The notes under the pieces were generated by a model. It saw only the letters and a list, made by a program, of their open reading frames with translations, had not been told where the DNA came from and did not search any database. The position numbers and the translations under genes were made by a program. From JARRPM01 sp963765545 (GTDB taxonomy: Bacteria; Pseudomonadota; Gammaproteobacteria; Pseudomonadales; Halieaceae), in NCBI GenBank assembly GCA_963765545.1, contig CAVXWW010000008.1, positions 372,001 to 436,000 of the forward strand: 64,000 nt of DNA. Reading direction: 5' to 3'. Shown one piece after another: positions 51,491-60,083 of the stretch (its first letter is position 1; the number at the start of each line of letters is the position of its first letter).

Positions 51491-51883
51491 ATGAGCCAGA
51501 CTCCCAGTGAATTGAAATACGCCAGCAGTCATGAATGGGCGCGCCTGGAGGAAGACGGTAGCATTACCGTTGGCATCACGGACCATGCCCAGGCAGCCCT
51601 GGGTGATGTGGTATTTGTCGAATTACCCGATATCGGCGCAACCCTGGCCGCGGGCGACGATGCTGGTGTCGTTGAATCCGTAAAGGCAGCCTCCGACATC
51701 TACGCCCCGCTGGGAGGTGAGGTGATCGAGATCAACGGGCAGCTCGAGGATGAGCCCGAGACGGTCAATTCCGACCCTTACAACGACGGCTGGTTTTTCA
51801 AGTTGCAGCCAACTGACACCAGCGAGCTTGATGCCATGCTGTCCGCTGCTGATTACCAGCAACAGTGCGACGACGAAGACTAG
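51491..51883 (+). CDS. gcvH: Glycine cleavage system H protein
   Basis: Lipoyl carrier of the glycine cleavage complex. The 130-residue protein has the N-terminal LKYASSHEWARLEEDGSITV, ITDHAQAALGDVVFVELP and the lipoylation site ESVKAASDIYAP with the modified lysine at residue 65. The rest ends in an ordinary GcvH C-terminus (NDGWFFKLQP). The other gcv genes (gcvP, gcvT) are not in this window, so this copy is detached from its operon, or a stand-alone second copy. Confidence 0.96.
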   Translation: MSQTPSELKYASSHEWARLEEDGSITVGITDHAQAALGDVVFVELPDIGATLAAGDDAGVVESVKAASDIYAPLGGEVIEINGQLEDEPETVNSDPYNDGWFFKLQPTDTSELDAMLSAADYQQQCDDED

Positions 51884-53090
51884 TGTCCTGAACTCCCTGG
51901 GGCCGCCCGGCGCCGACCTATACCTGCGCCGCGGTGCTGACCGGCGCCTGCGCGCCGGTCACCTGTGGGTGTACTCCAACGAAGTTGATACCGGGCGCAG
52001 CCCGCTGGCCAGCTATGCGGCGGGCGATCTGGTCTGTGTTCGTGACGCGGGCGGCACTGCCCTGGGCAGTGCCTATATGGAGCCCCAGTCCCTTATCTGC
52101 GCCAGACTCTATGCACCCGGCGAAGAGCGCGGGCTGGACCAGTCGCTGTTTCGGGCGAGACTTGTTACTGCACTGGCGGGCAGGACAGCAGTGTTCGACG
52201 GTCCCTGCTATCGTCTTGTGTATGGCGACAGCGATACCATGCCCGGCGTGGTGATCGATCGCTTCGGCGACTACCTGGTCGTGCAACTCAATAATAGTGG
52301 CGTCGAGCGCTACAGCGACGAGTTAACTGCGGCGTTGGTAGAAGAATTGCGGCCCAGGGGTATTCTCATGCGCGGCGATAGTCGCAGCCGCCGGGAGCAA
52401 GGCCTGTCCGGTGGCGCCGAGGTTGTTTACGGCGATGTACCGCAGCAGGTGCCCCTGGAAGAGAACGGCGTGCGATTCCTGGCCCCGGTCCACGGCGGCC
52501 AGAAAACCGGCTGGTTCTATGACCATCGTATGTCCCGGGCGCGGCTGGCTCCCTGGGTGGGAGGCAAGAGCGTACTTGATGTCTACAGCTATATAGGTGG
52601 ATGGGGCGTTCAGGCCGCGGCATTTGGTGCTGCGAGCGTGTGCTGTCTGGACAGTTCAGCCCAGGCCCTTGAGGGCGTGACAGCGAATGCAGAGCTCAAT
52701 GGCCTGCAGGACACGGTGACAACCCTGCGCGGTTCCGCACCGGAGACCATGGCCACCCTGCGCACTGAAGGCCGGCGGTTCGGCGTGGTCATACTGGACC
52801 CCCCCGCCTTTATCCAGCGCAAGAAAGACCTGAAAAAGGGCATTGCGGCCTATCGCCGGATTAACGAACTGGGCCTGCAGTTGTTACATCCGGGTGGTTT
52901 GCTGGTGTCCGCCTCCTGCTCCATGCACCTGTCTCGCGCCGACCTGATTAGCGCCATGCAACAGGCCGCGGTGCGCGCCGGTTGCCAGCTGCGAGTGGTG
53001 GAGCAGGGCGCCCAGGGTCCGGACCACCCGATCCATCCGGCGATCCCGGAGACTGAGTATCTGAAGGCGGTCTTTGCCCGTCGCATCTAG
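51831..53090 (+). CDS. rlmI: RlmI-type 23S rRNA (cytosine-C5)-methyltransferase; start uncertain
   Basis: Class I SAM methyltransferase with an N-terminal PUA domain, RlmI/RlmQ-like (m5C1962 of 23S rRNA in E. coli). The PUA part is LYLRRGADRRLRAGHLWVYS; the catalytic domain has KTGWFYDHRMSRARL, LDVYSYIGGWGVQAAAFGA and ILDPPAFIQRKKDLKKG (PP box), and VSASCSMHLS. The core is certain, the start is not. After the gcvH stop there is no ATG, GTG or TTG before the PUA domain. The coordinate given uses the last in-frame ATG (51831), overlapping gcvH by 53 bases in another frame. A CTG at 51888 would fit the family length better. Confidence 0.85.
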   Translation: MPCCPLLITSNSATTKTSVLNSLGPPGADLYLRRGADRRLRAGHLWVYSNEVDTGRSPLASYAAGDLVCVRDAGGTALGSAYMEPQSLICARLYAPGEERGLDQSLFRARLVTALAGRTAVFDGPCYRLVYGDSDTMPGVVIDRFGDYLVVQLNNSGVERYSDELTAALVEELRPRGILMRGDSRSRREQGLSGGAEVVYGDVPQQVPLEENGVRFLAPVHGGQKTGWFYDHRMSRARLAPWVGGKSVLDVYSYIGGWGVQAAAFGAASVCCLDSSAQALEGVTANAELNGLQDTVTTLRGSAPETMATLRTEGRRFGVVILDPPAFIQRKKDLKKGIAAYRRINELGLQLLHPGGLLVSASCSMHLSRADLISAMQQAAVRAGCQLRVVEQGAQGPDHPIHPAIPETEYLKAVFARRI

Positions 53091-53154
53091 GGTGTTCGTG
53101 TAGAGCCGCGCTACCGGCTCTCGCGCCGGGGGGAGGCAGTGCAGGGCACTACCT

Positions 53155-53811
53155 TCAATCCCGCAGGGAAATAACCGGCCAGCCTTCTGTTTCCGCCCGC
53201 GCCCGCAAGCTGTCGTCCGGATCCACCGCCACCGGATTATCGACCAGCTCAAGCAGCGGCAGGTCATTGTGCGAGTCGCTGTAGAAGAATGCGCCGTCCA
53301 GTGAGGCTTGATGCAGCTCAAGCCAGGCCTTGAGGCGGGTAACCTTGCCGGCATGGTAGGAGGGCACACCGCGGGGCTCGCCGGTATATCGCCCGTTCAC
53401 CTTCTCGCCCTCACAGGCGATCAGTTCTGACACGCCGAGCAGTTCGGCAATCGGGCGGGTGATGAACTCGTTGGTGGCAGTGATAATCAGCAGCTCATGG
53501 CCCTGCGCCCGGTGCCTGGCCAGAAGCTGGTCGGCCCGGGGTAACAGGATCGGCTCGATCTTGCTGCTCATGAAGTCGCGGTGCCTGGCCTGCAGTTCGT
53601 CCGGCGACAGCCCCACCAGGGTGGACAGGGCGAAGCGCAGGTAGGCATCGATATCCAGCGTGCCGGCCTGGTAGTCGGCATAGAATTGCTCGTTGCGAGC
53701 TCCGAAATCGTCCCCGTCGACAAGGCCGCGTTCACACAAAAACTGGCCCCAGAGGTTGTCGCTGTCCCCGCCCAGCAGGGTGTTATCGAGGTCGAAGATA
53801 GCCAGGGTCAT
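53155..53811 (-). CDS. HAD-superfamily phosphatase, subfamily IB (SerB-like)
   Basis: A 218-residue HAD hydrolase. Motif I is IFDLDNTLLGGDSD (nucleophile and acid Asp), motif II is LLIITATNEFITRP, a Lys lies in HAGKVTRLKAWL, and motif IV is YSDSHNDLPLLE. This is the subfamily IB layout (PSPase-like cap) seen in histidinol-phosphatase/phosphoserine-phosphatase-like proteins next to rppH in pseudomonads. The substrate cannot be read from sequence. Start 53811 (MTLAIFDLDN) is favoured over an upstream start 33 bases away. It converges on rlmI. Confidence 0.9.
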   Translation of the reverse strand: MTLAIFDLDNTLLGGDSDNLWGQFLCERGLVDGDDFGARNEQFYADYQAGTLDIDAYLRFALSTLVGLSPDELQARHRDFMSSKIEPILLPRADQLLARHRAQGHELLIITATNEFITRPIAELLGVSELIACEGEKVNGRYTGEPRGVPSYHAGKVTRLKAWLELHQASLDGAFFYSDSHNDLPLLELVDNPVAVDPDDSLRARAETEGWPVISLRD

Positions 53812-53930
53812 GCTTGCAGGTCTCACGCGAAAGGCGGCCAGCATAGCCCGAGACTTCCGGCGAGTAAATTTCTCAGGCGCCCTAAAGTGTGGAACAATAG
53901 CCGGTCGAATAATCAGATCGGCGCTTTGAC

Positions 53931-54431
53931 GTGATAGATTCAGACGGCTTCAGGGCAAACGTGGGTATAGTGGTTGCAAACGACCGGGGCCAGGTATTGT
54001 GGGCCCGGCGGGTCGGTGGCCGCGATGCCTGGCAGTTTCCGCAGGGCGGGATTAATCGCGGCGAGTCGCCGGAGCAGGCCCTTTACCGCGAGCTGCATGA
54101 AGAAGTTGGCCTCCAGGCCGATGCGGTAGAAGTGTTGGCCTGTACCCGGGGCTGGTTGCGCTATCGCCTCCCCAAAGGTCTGGTGCGCAAGGGCCAGAAC
54201 CCGGTGTGTATCGGGCAGAAACAGAAATGGTTCCTGCTGCGTATGTTGGCAGATGATAAGCAGGTCCGGCTGGACCAGAATCACAAACCCGAGTTCGATC
54301 ACTGGCAGTGGGTGAGCTACTGGTATCCACTGAACCAGGTTGTCGCTTTCAAGCGCGAGGTATATCGCCGGGCGATGAAGGAGCTGGCCCTGCCGCTGGG
54401 GCGCCATACCGAAAAGCAGCTGGGATCCTAG
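53931..54431 (+). CDS. rppH: RNA pyrophosphohydrolase
   Basis: Nudix enzyme removing pyrophosphate from 5'-triphosphate mRNA ends, starting 5'-dependent decay. The 166-residue product has the Nudix box GGINRGESPEQALYRELHEEVG, preceded by RVGGRDAWQFPQ, and ends with FKREVYRRAMKELA. The start is GTG. It lies 6 bases before ptsP, the same order as E. coli rppH-ptsP, so the pair is an operon. Confidence 0.95.
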   Translation: MIDSDGFRANVGIVVANDRGQVLWARRVGGRDAWQFPQGGINRGESPEQALYRELHEEVGLQADAVEVLACTRGWLRYRLPKGLVRKGQNPVCIGQKQKWFLLRMLADDKQVRLDQNHKPEFDHWQWVSYWYPLNQVVAFKREVYRRAMKELALPLGRHTEKQLGS

Positions 54432-54437
54432 GCCGTC

Positions 54438-56705
54438 ATGCTCGAGATCCTTCGCAAGATCGTCCAGCAGGTCAACGCCGCCGACGGTTTGCCGGAGGCC
54501 CTGGACATTATTGTCCAGAGCGTACGCGAGGCCATGGACACCGAAGTGTGCAGTGTTTACATGCGCAATCCTGACAGCGGCAGGCTGGTGTTCCAGGCAA
54601 CCGAAGGGCTCAATCCGGACCAGATCGGGCTCGCCAGTCTCGCCCCGGGCGAAGGTCTGGTGGGCCTGGTGGCCGAGCGTGAAGAACCCGTCAATCTCGA
54701 TGATGCAGGCACCCATCCCAGCTTTCAGTTTCTCCCTGACCTCGGGGAGGAAAAGTTCCATTCTTTCCTGGGCGCACCCATCATCCACCAGCGCGAAGTC
54801 CTGGGGGTTCTGGTGGTCCAGCAGGTCCAGCAGCGCCGCTTTGACGAGAGTGATGAGGCCTTCCTGGTCACCATGTCAGCCCAGTTGGCCGGTGTTATCG
54901 CCCACGCCCGGGTTACCGGCGCGGTCGGCCTGGGAGCCCTTGCTGGTCAGGGTGTAGCGGCCAAGGTCACAGGTGTTCCCGGCGCACCGGGAATAGCGAT
55001 TGGCACCGCGGTGGCGATGTCCCCCTCCGCCGACCTTTATACGGTGCCCAAGCGCAGGGGAGAGAGCCGGCGCAAGGAGCTGCGTGCGTTCAAGGAAGCA
55101 CTGGACTGTGTCCGCGCAGACATCCAGGCGGTGGCCGACAATCTGGGCTCTGAATTGAACCCCGAGGACCATGCACTGTTCGACGTCTACCTGGGTATTC
55201 TGGATGACTCCACGATAGGTGCCGAGGTAGCGAGCCTGATCAAGGGCGGCGAGTGGGCCCAGGGGGCGCTCAGCCAGGTCATGATAGAGCACATTCGCCA
55301 TTTCGAGCGCATGGAGCACAGCTATCTCAAGGAAAGAGCAGTAGACGTTAAGGATCTGGGTACGCGAGTACTTGCTTACTTGCAGGAGTCATCAGTAGAA
55401 AGTCGCAGCTATCCAATGAATACCATCCTGGTGGCCGAGGAGTTGACGGCCTCGTCACTGGGCGAGATCCCTCGCCAGAACCTGGCCGGGCTCATATCTG
55501 TGCGGGGCTCCGGCAACTCGCATGTGGCGATACTGGCCAGGGCTATGGGTGTGCCCACGGTGATGGGGGCAGTGGATCTGCCCTACGCGAGGTTGCAGGA
55601 TCAAGAGCTGATTATCGACGGCTACAACGGGACTGTGCACCTCAATCCACCGGCGGAACTGAAGCAACGCTTCCAGGAAGCACTTGACCAGGATAATGCG
55701 CTGTCGCGCGATCTTGAGGCATTGCGGGACGAGCCCTGCGAAACCCTGGACGGCCACCGTATGCCACTGTGGGTGAACACCGGCCTGATGGCGGACGTTA
55801 CGCGGTCACTGGAGCAGGGTGCCGAGGGTGTGGGTCTGTATCGCACCGAAGTGCCCTTCCTGCTGCGCGACCGGTTTCCCAGTGAGGAGGAGCAGCGTCA
55901 GATCTATCGCGACCAACTGGAAGCCTTTGCGCCCCGCACCGTTACCATGCGTACCCTGGATATTGGCGGCGACAAATCCCTGCCGTATTTTCCTATAGAG
56001 GAAGACAACCCGTTTCTTGGCTGGCGTGGCATCAGGGTAACCCTGGATCACCCGGAGATATTCCTGGCCCAGATCCGCGCCATGCTCAAGGCCAACGAGG
56101 GCCTGGGGAACCTGCGCATCATGCTGCCGATGATCTGCAATACAGCTGAGCTGGATGAAGCGCTCGATCTTATTCGTCGCAGTCATCGTGAGATCCTGCA
56201 GGAAGGGCTGACCGGTGAGCTGCCTCCCATTGGCGTAATGGTCGAGGTGCCCGCCGCGGTTTTTCAAGCCAGGGCACTTGCGCGGCGGGTGGATTTCATG
56301 TCGGTGGGCAGCAATGACCTCACCCAGTACCTGTTGGCGGTCGATCGCAACAACGCCCGGGTGGCAGACCTATACCACGCCCTGCACCCGGCGGTCCTGC
56401 AGGCGCTGGCGAGTGTTGCCGCGGCCTGCCAGGCAGAGGGCAAGTCCCTGGGAATTTGTGGCGAGCTGGCCGGTGACCCCGAGGGAGCGGTGTTGCTCCT
56501 TGCCATGGGTTACGACGTTTTGTCGATGAACTCCACCAGTCTGCCCAAGGTCAAAAAGGCCCTGCGCAACATAAACCTGACAGAGGCCCGGGAGCTGCTG
56601 GCTGAAGTCATGGTGATGGATGAAGTGATCGTGGTACGTCAGCGCTTACAGCGATTCCTGACTGAGCACGGCCTGGAACAATTTATCCATAATCCGCTGG
56701 ACTAG
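54438..56705 (+). CDS. ptsP: PEP-protein phosphotransferase PtsP (EI-Ntr)
   Basis: First protein of the nitrogen-related phosphotransferase system, passing phosphate from PEP to NPr and then EIIA-Ntr. The 755-residue protein has an N-terminal GAF domain (about 1-165, with CSVYMRNPDSGRLVF), an EI N-terminal region, the swivelling His domain with GSGNSHVAILARAMGVPTVMG, and a C-terminal PEP-binding barrel with TLDIGGDKSLPYFP and FMSVGSNDLTQYLLAVDRNN. The GAF domain separates PtsP from sugar EI. The 3' end overlaps the convergent NRDE gene by 23 bases. Confidence 0.96.
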   Translation: MLEILRKIVQQVNAADGLPEALDIIVQSVREAMDTEVCSVYMRNPDSGRLVFQATEGLNPDQIGLASLAPGEGLVGLVAEREEPVNLDDAGTHPSFQFLPDLGEEKFHSFLGAPIIHQREVLGVLVVQQVQQRRFDESDEAFLVTMSAQLAGVIAHARVTGAVGLGALAGQGVAAKVTGVPGAPGIAIGTAVAMSPSADLYTVPKRRGESRRKELRAFKEALDCVRADIQAVADNLGSELNPEDHALFDVYLGILDDSTIGAEVASLIKGGEWAQGALSQVMIEHIRHFERMEHSYLKERAVDVKDLGTRVLAYLQESSVESRSYPMNTILVAEELTASSLGEIPRQNLAGLISVRGSGNSHVAILARAMGVPTVMGAVDLPYARLQDQELIIDGYNGTVHLNPPAELKQRFQEALDQDNALSRDLEALRDEPCETLDGHRMPLWVNTGLMADVTRSLEQGAEGVGLYRTEVPFLLRDRFPSEEEQRQIYRDQLEAFAPRTVTMRTLDIGGDKSLPYFPIEEDNPFLGWRGIRVTLDHPEIFLAQIRAMLKANEGLGNLRIMLPMICNTAELDEALDLIRRSHREILQEGLTGELPPIGVMVEVPAAVFQARALARRVDFMSVGSNDLTQYLLAVDRNNARVADLYHALHPAVLQALASVAAACQAEGKSLGICGELAGDPEGAVLLLAMGYDVLSMNSTSLPKVKKALRNINLTEARELLAEVMVMDEVIVVRQRLQRFLTEHGLEQFIHNPLD

Positions 56706-57495
56706 CGGTCTCGCCCGGGCTTTGCAGTTCGAAGGCCTCTTTCCGCGTTCCCGTGCACTCCCCCGCCGCGTCGAAGCTGGATTCACGCCAGTGCAGCAGT
56801 TGCTGCGGGTCAGCCCACAGCGTGGTGCTGGAACGGGTGCCGTAACTGCCGGTGGTGATGAACTGTGCCGACAGGATCTGGTCCATGCCGTGGCCAAGGC
56901 CCTGCCGCTGCAACTCATTCTGATCAGCTAGCTCCCTGTTTGCCACTACCTCGGCCAGCGCGTCATGATCCAGCTGCTTGCGTTGCAGCAGCGTCTCCAG
57001 GCCGCGCTTTCCCAGTTCAACCTTGGGCCAGGGTGTATCCAGCTGGGCATTGCTCAGCCCGTATAGTCCTGGTTTCAAATGCTGAGGCGCGCAGTCAGCC
57101 GGGGCGACGCTGTTGGTGAGATACCAGAGGCTGTCCAGTGTCCCCACCAGGAGATTAAAGCCGGCATAGTCGTGCGCGCTTCCGGCCAGGCCCTGCAGGA
57201 ATACCTGCGGATCCTCCTCACCGGTAAGGAAAGCCAGGGGCAGCTCCCCCCGGGAGCGCGGAGCAGGGGAGGTGCGTGCGGGGTCGCGGTAGTTGGTGAT
57301 CGCGGCGAATCGCCCCTGCCGGGTAACACCCATCCAGGTACCGCCCTGTTCCAGGTCGCGACCGGCAAGCAGTTGGGGGTAGTCCGGCCAGAATGTCGAT
57401 GGTGCAGTTGGCCTGGCGTGGAACTCGTCACGGTTGGCCGCCAGCACCAGCGGATAGCGGGGGTCAACCTGGTGGGCAAAGATCAACAGGCACAT
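56683..57495 (-). CDS. NRDE/TANGO2 family protein
   Basis: A 270-residue protein of the NRDE family. It starts MCLLIFAHQVDPRYPLVLAANRDEFHARP, shown here as MCLLIFAHQ followed by LAANRDEF; Cys2 would be the N-terminal nucleophile of an Ntn-hydrolase fold after Met removal. Further motifs are GGTWMGVTRQGRFAAITNYR and the C-terminal YGTRSSTTL. The TANGO2 relatives are linked to heme and lipid handling in animals; the bacterial role is unknown. Start 57495 is fixed by the need for Cys2. It converges on ptsP with 23 bases of overlap. Confidence 0.9.
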   Translation of the reverse strand: MCLLIFAHQVDPRYPLVLAANRDEFHARPTAPSTFWPDYPQLLAGRDLEQGGTWMGVTRQGRFAAITNYRDPARTSPAPRSRGELPLAFLTGEEDPQVFLQGLAGSAHDYAGFNLLVGTLDSLWYLTNSVAPADCAPQHLKPGLYGLSNAQLDTPWPKVELGKRGLETLLQRKQLDHDALAEVVANRELADQNELQRQGLGHGMDQILSAQFITTGSYGTRSSTTLWADPQQLLHWRESSFDAAGECTGTRKEAFELQSPGETASPADYG

Positions 57496-57662
57496 ATCAG
57501 GGCTTACCTCGGCATTTATCCGGTAGTCGGCAGGCAGCGAAAGAATTGTGCATCGCTGCAGGCTGAATGATAATAGCGGCTTTGTGCTGCGATTACCCTT
57601 CTGCAAAACGCTGAAACCGGTTTTGTCCTCGCGCCTTCGAACTTCGAATCTTACAGGTTGTT

Positions 57663-58490
57663 ATGCTGCCCTATCCCCAGATTGACCCCGTTGCAATTGC
57701 GCTTGGCCCTGTAAAGGTTCATTGGTATGGCCTTGCCTATCTGGCCGGGCTTGCCTTTGCCTGGTGGTTGGCGGTCAGGCGCAGCCAGGTGCCGGGCGCC
57801 GCCGTGAAACGGGAACAGGTCGACGACCTGATTTTTTTCGGCGCCCTGGGCGTGGTCCTCGGGGGCAGAATAGGCTATGCCCTGTTTTATGGCGGGGACA
57901 AGCTGGCGGAAGACCCGTCCTGGTTGTTGCGGGTCTGGCAGGGGGGGATGTCGTTTCACGGCGGCATGCTGGGGGTGATGTTCGCGATGTACCTGTTCGC
58001 TCGTCGGCGCCAGATCGGCGTGGGGGCCCTGTTGGATTTTGTCGCGCCACTGGTGCCCATTGGCCTGGCGTTCGGCAGGCTGGGGAATTTTATCGGCCAG
58101 GAATTATGGGGGCGTCCCACCGATGCGCCCTGGGCCATGGTGTTTCCGGCGGATCCGCTGCAACTGGCCCGTCACCCGTCCCAGCTATACCAGTTCGCAC
58201 TCGAGGGCTTGCTGTTGGGCATTATCCTTATCTGGTTTTCCTCCCGGCCCCGGCCGACCTGGGCGGTTTCGGGGGTTTTCTCCCTGGGATACGGCATCAT
58301 GCGCTTCGTGGTGGAGTTTTTTCGCGAACCGGACCAGCATATAGGTTTTGAGGCACTGGGCTGGCTCACCCGCGGCCAGATGCTCTGCCTGCCGATGATT
58401 GCCCTGGGTATCTTCCTGCTGGTCTACGCCTACCGCGGTGCCAGCAGCTCCGGCATGTCGCAGCCGGGGCCGGCCAGGGGTGTAAAATAA
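57663..58490 (+). CDS. lgt: Prolipoprotein diacylglyceryl transferase
   Basis: Inner-membrane enzyme attaching diacylglycerol to the lipobox cysteine of preprolipoproteins. The 275-residue protein has about seven membrane spans, VHWYGLAYLAGLAFAWWL, GGRIGYALFY, the conserved His in GMSFHGGMLG, and the Lgt signature GRLGNFIGQELWGRP with catalytic-site Arg/Asn. Length is typical. The stop overlaps the thyA start by 1 base (TAATG). The usual order lgt-thyA-folA is kept. Confidence 0.97.
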   Translation: MLPYPQIDPVAIALGPVKVHWYGLAYLAGLAFAWWLAVRRSQVPGAAVKREQVDDLIFFGALGVVLGGRIGYALFYGGDKLAEDPSWLLRVWQGGMSFHGGMLGVMFAMYLFARRRQIGVGALLDFVAPLVPIGLAFGRLGNFIGQELWGRPTDAPWAMVFPADPLQLARHPSQLYQFALEGLLLGIILIWFSSRPRPTWAVSGVFSLGYGIMRFVVEFFREPDQHIGFEALGWLTRGQMLCLPMIALGIFLLVYAYRGASSSGMSQPGPARGVK

Positions 58491-59323
58491 TGAAGCAATA
58501 TCTGGACCTGCTGCAGGACATACTCGACAACGGCGCAGCCAAGAGCGACCGCACCGGAACAGGTACCCTGTCCGTATTCGGACGCCAGTACCGGCATGAC
58601 CTGGCCGACGGCTTTCCCCTGCTGACAACCAAGAAACTTCACCTCAAGAGTATTGTCAATGAGCTGATCTGGTTTCTCAATGGCGATACGAACACGCGTT
58701 GGCTCAAGGAGAATGGTGTGTCCATCTGGGATGAGTGGGCCACTGACGACGGGGATCTGGGTCCGATTTATGGTGCCCAGTGGACGGCCTGGCCCACCCG
58801 GGACGGGGGCTCAATCAATCAGATCGACTACGTGGTCGACTGCTTGCGCAACAATCCCGACAGCCGCCGCATACTGTTTCACGGCTGGAACGTGGAGTAC
58901 CTGCCGGATGAAAAGCTCAGCCCCCAGGCCAATGTCCAGGCCGGGCGCATGGCACTGCCGCCCTGCCACCTGCTCTACCAGTTCTACGTGGCCAACGGCC
59001 GCCTCTCGGCGCAGTTGTTTATTCGCTCCAGCGATTCGTTCCTGGGCTTGCCCTACAATACGGCCAGCCTGGCGGTCCTGACCATGATGCTTGCCCAGCA
59101 GTGCCACCTGGAGCCGGGCGAGATCATAATATGCACCGGCGACTCACATATTTACAGCAACCACGTCGAACAGGTCAGGGAGCAGCTAAGCCGGGAACCC
59201 CGCCCACTCCCGCGTCTCGCGATAGTGCGCAAGCCCGCTACTATTTACGATTATCGCTTCGAGGACTTTGTGCTCGAGGACTACGACCCCCATCCGCATA
59301 TCTCCGCGCCTGTAGCGGTCTAG
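58490..59323 (+). CDS. thyA: Thymidylate synthase
   Basis: Makes dTMP from dUMP with methylene-THF. The 277-residue enzyme has DRTGTGTLSVFGRQYRHDL, WDEWATDDGDLGPIYGAQWT, the catalytic Cys in LPPCHLLYQFYV, SSDSFLGLPYNTASLAVLT and the C-terminal ISAPVAV end. It is about 13 residues longer than E. coli ThyA owing to an insert around residues 92-110. It produces dihydrofolate, which FolA (next gene) recycles. Confidence 0.97.
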   Translation: MKQYLDLLQDILDNGAAKSDRTGTGTLSVFGRQYRHDLADGFPLLTTKKLHLKSIVNELIWFLNGDTNTRWLKENGVSIWDEWATDDGDLGPIYGAQWTAWPTRDGGSINQIDYVVDCLRNNPDSRRILFHGWNVEYLPDEKLSPQANVQAGRMALPPCHLLYQFYVANGRLSAQLFIRSSDSFLGLPYNTASLAVLTMMLAQQCHLEPGEIIICTGDSHIYSNHVEQVREQLSREPRPLPRLAIVRKPATIYDYRFEDFVLEDYDPHPHISAPVAV

Positions 59324-59330
59324 CCTGCAG

Positions 59331-59855
59331 ATGAATCGACTGGCATTGATGGTGGCTGTGGCGGAGAACGAGGTGATCGGGCGGGACAATGGCCTGCCCT
59401 GGCATCTGCCGGAGGATCTGCGTTATTTTCGTCGCATTACCATGGGCAAGCCTATCGTGATGGGCCGCAAGACCTTCGAGTCCATAGGGCGGGCGCTCCC
59501 GGGGCGCACTAACATTGTTGTCAGCCGGAACAGCACATTTGCCCCCCCGAATGTCAGCCCGACCTCATCCCTGGACGAGGCACTGGCCCTGGCCGAGCAG
59601 GTCGCGGCGGGAGATGGCGAGAGCGAGACGGTGATTATCGGCGGCGCGCAGATTTATGCCCTGGTGTTACCGCGGGTAGACCGGCTTTATATCACGCGTG
59701 TGCATGCCAATATCCTCGGCGATACACGTTTGCCGGCGATAGACTGGTCGCAATGGCGCGAAATCAGTCGGGAGCGGCACACCGCATCGGGCGACAACCC
59801 CTACGCCTACAGTTTTGTAGTGTATGACCGGATCAAGAGGGGCATTCCCAGTTGA
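59331..59855 (+). CDS. folA: Dihydrofolate reductase
   Basis: NADPH-dependent reduction of dihydrofolate to tetrahydrofolate. The 174-residue protein has MVAVAENEVIGRDNGLPWHL (active-site loop with the acidic residue in PEDLRYFRR), MGKPIVMGRKTFESIG, LPGRTNIVVSRN and IIGGAQIYALVL. It follows thyA by 7 bases, so the pair is cotranscribed and metabolically linked. Confidence 0.97.
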   Translation: MNRLALMVAVAENEVIGRDNGLPWHLPEDLRYFRRITMGKPIVMGRKTFESIGRALPGRTNIVVSRNSTFAPPNVSPTSSLDEALALAEQVAAGDGESETVIIGGAQIYALVLPRVDRLYITRVHANILGDTRLPAIDWSQWREISRERHTASGDNPYAYSFVVYDRIKRGIPS

Positions 59856-59990
59856 TGTCGGGTTGTGTTACCGTCTGGACGTGGGCGATAGGGGATTGTT
59901 ACCATGCTACACACACCCTGTTCTTGGCTTTATGAACAATTGGGTTTCATTGAAAAGAGGCGGACTTTCAGTTTAAAGTCGTCCCCTCGG

Positions 59991-60023
59991 TTTACCGACT
60001 CCAGTTTTGTAACTATATATAGT
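59991..60023 (+). promoter_or_regulatory. Candidate promoter of the TtpC-type TonB operon
   Basis: TTTACC (59991-59996), 17 bases, TATATA (60014-60019), inside a perfect 12-bp palindrome ACTATATATAGT (60012-60023). The 228-base gap after folA holds also a small hairpin GACTTT-N6-AAAGTC (59963-59980). No Fur-box-like sequence was seen. Confidence 0.35.
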
Positions 60024-60083
60024 ATTGATCTTTAATTTCGCCGTTCTAAAACGCTTCGTTGGATTATAGGAAAAACGATTCCC

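Noticed and set aside
53102..53121. Terminator between rlmI and the HAD phosphatase gene
   Set aside because: AGAGCCG/CGGCTCT forms a hairpin, but there is no T tract on either side.
56683..56705. Overlap of ptsP and the NRDE gene as a misannotation
   Set aside because: Both C-termini fit their families in length, so a 23-base convergent overlap is accepted.
59856..60083. Fur box upstream of the TonB2-type operon
   Set aside because: No GATAATGATAATCATTATC-like sequence; only a 12-bp A/T palindrome overlapping the -10 region.
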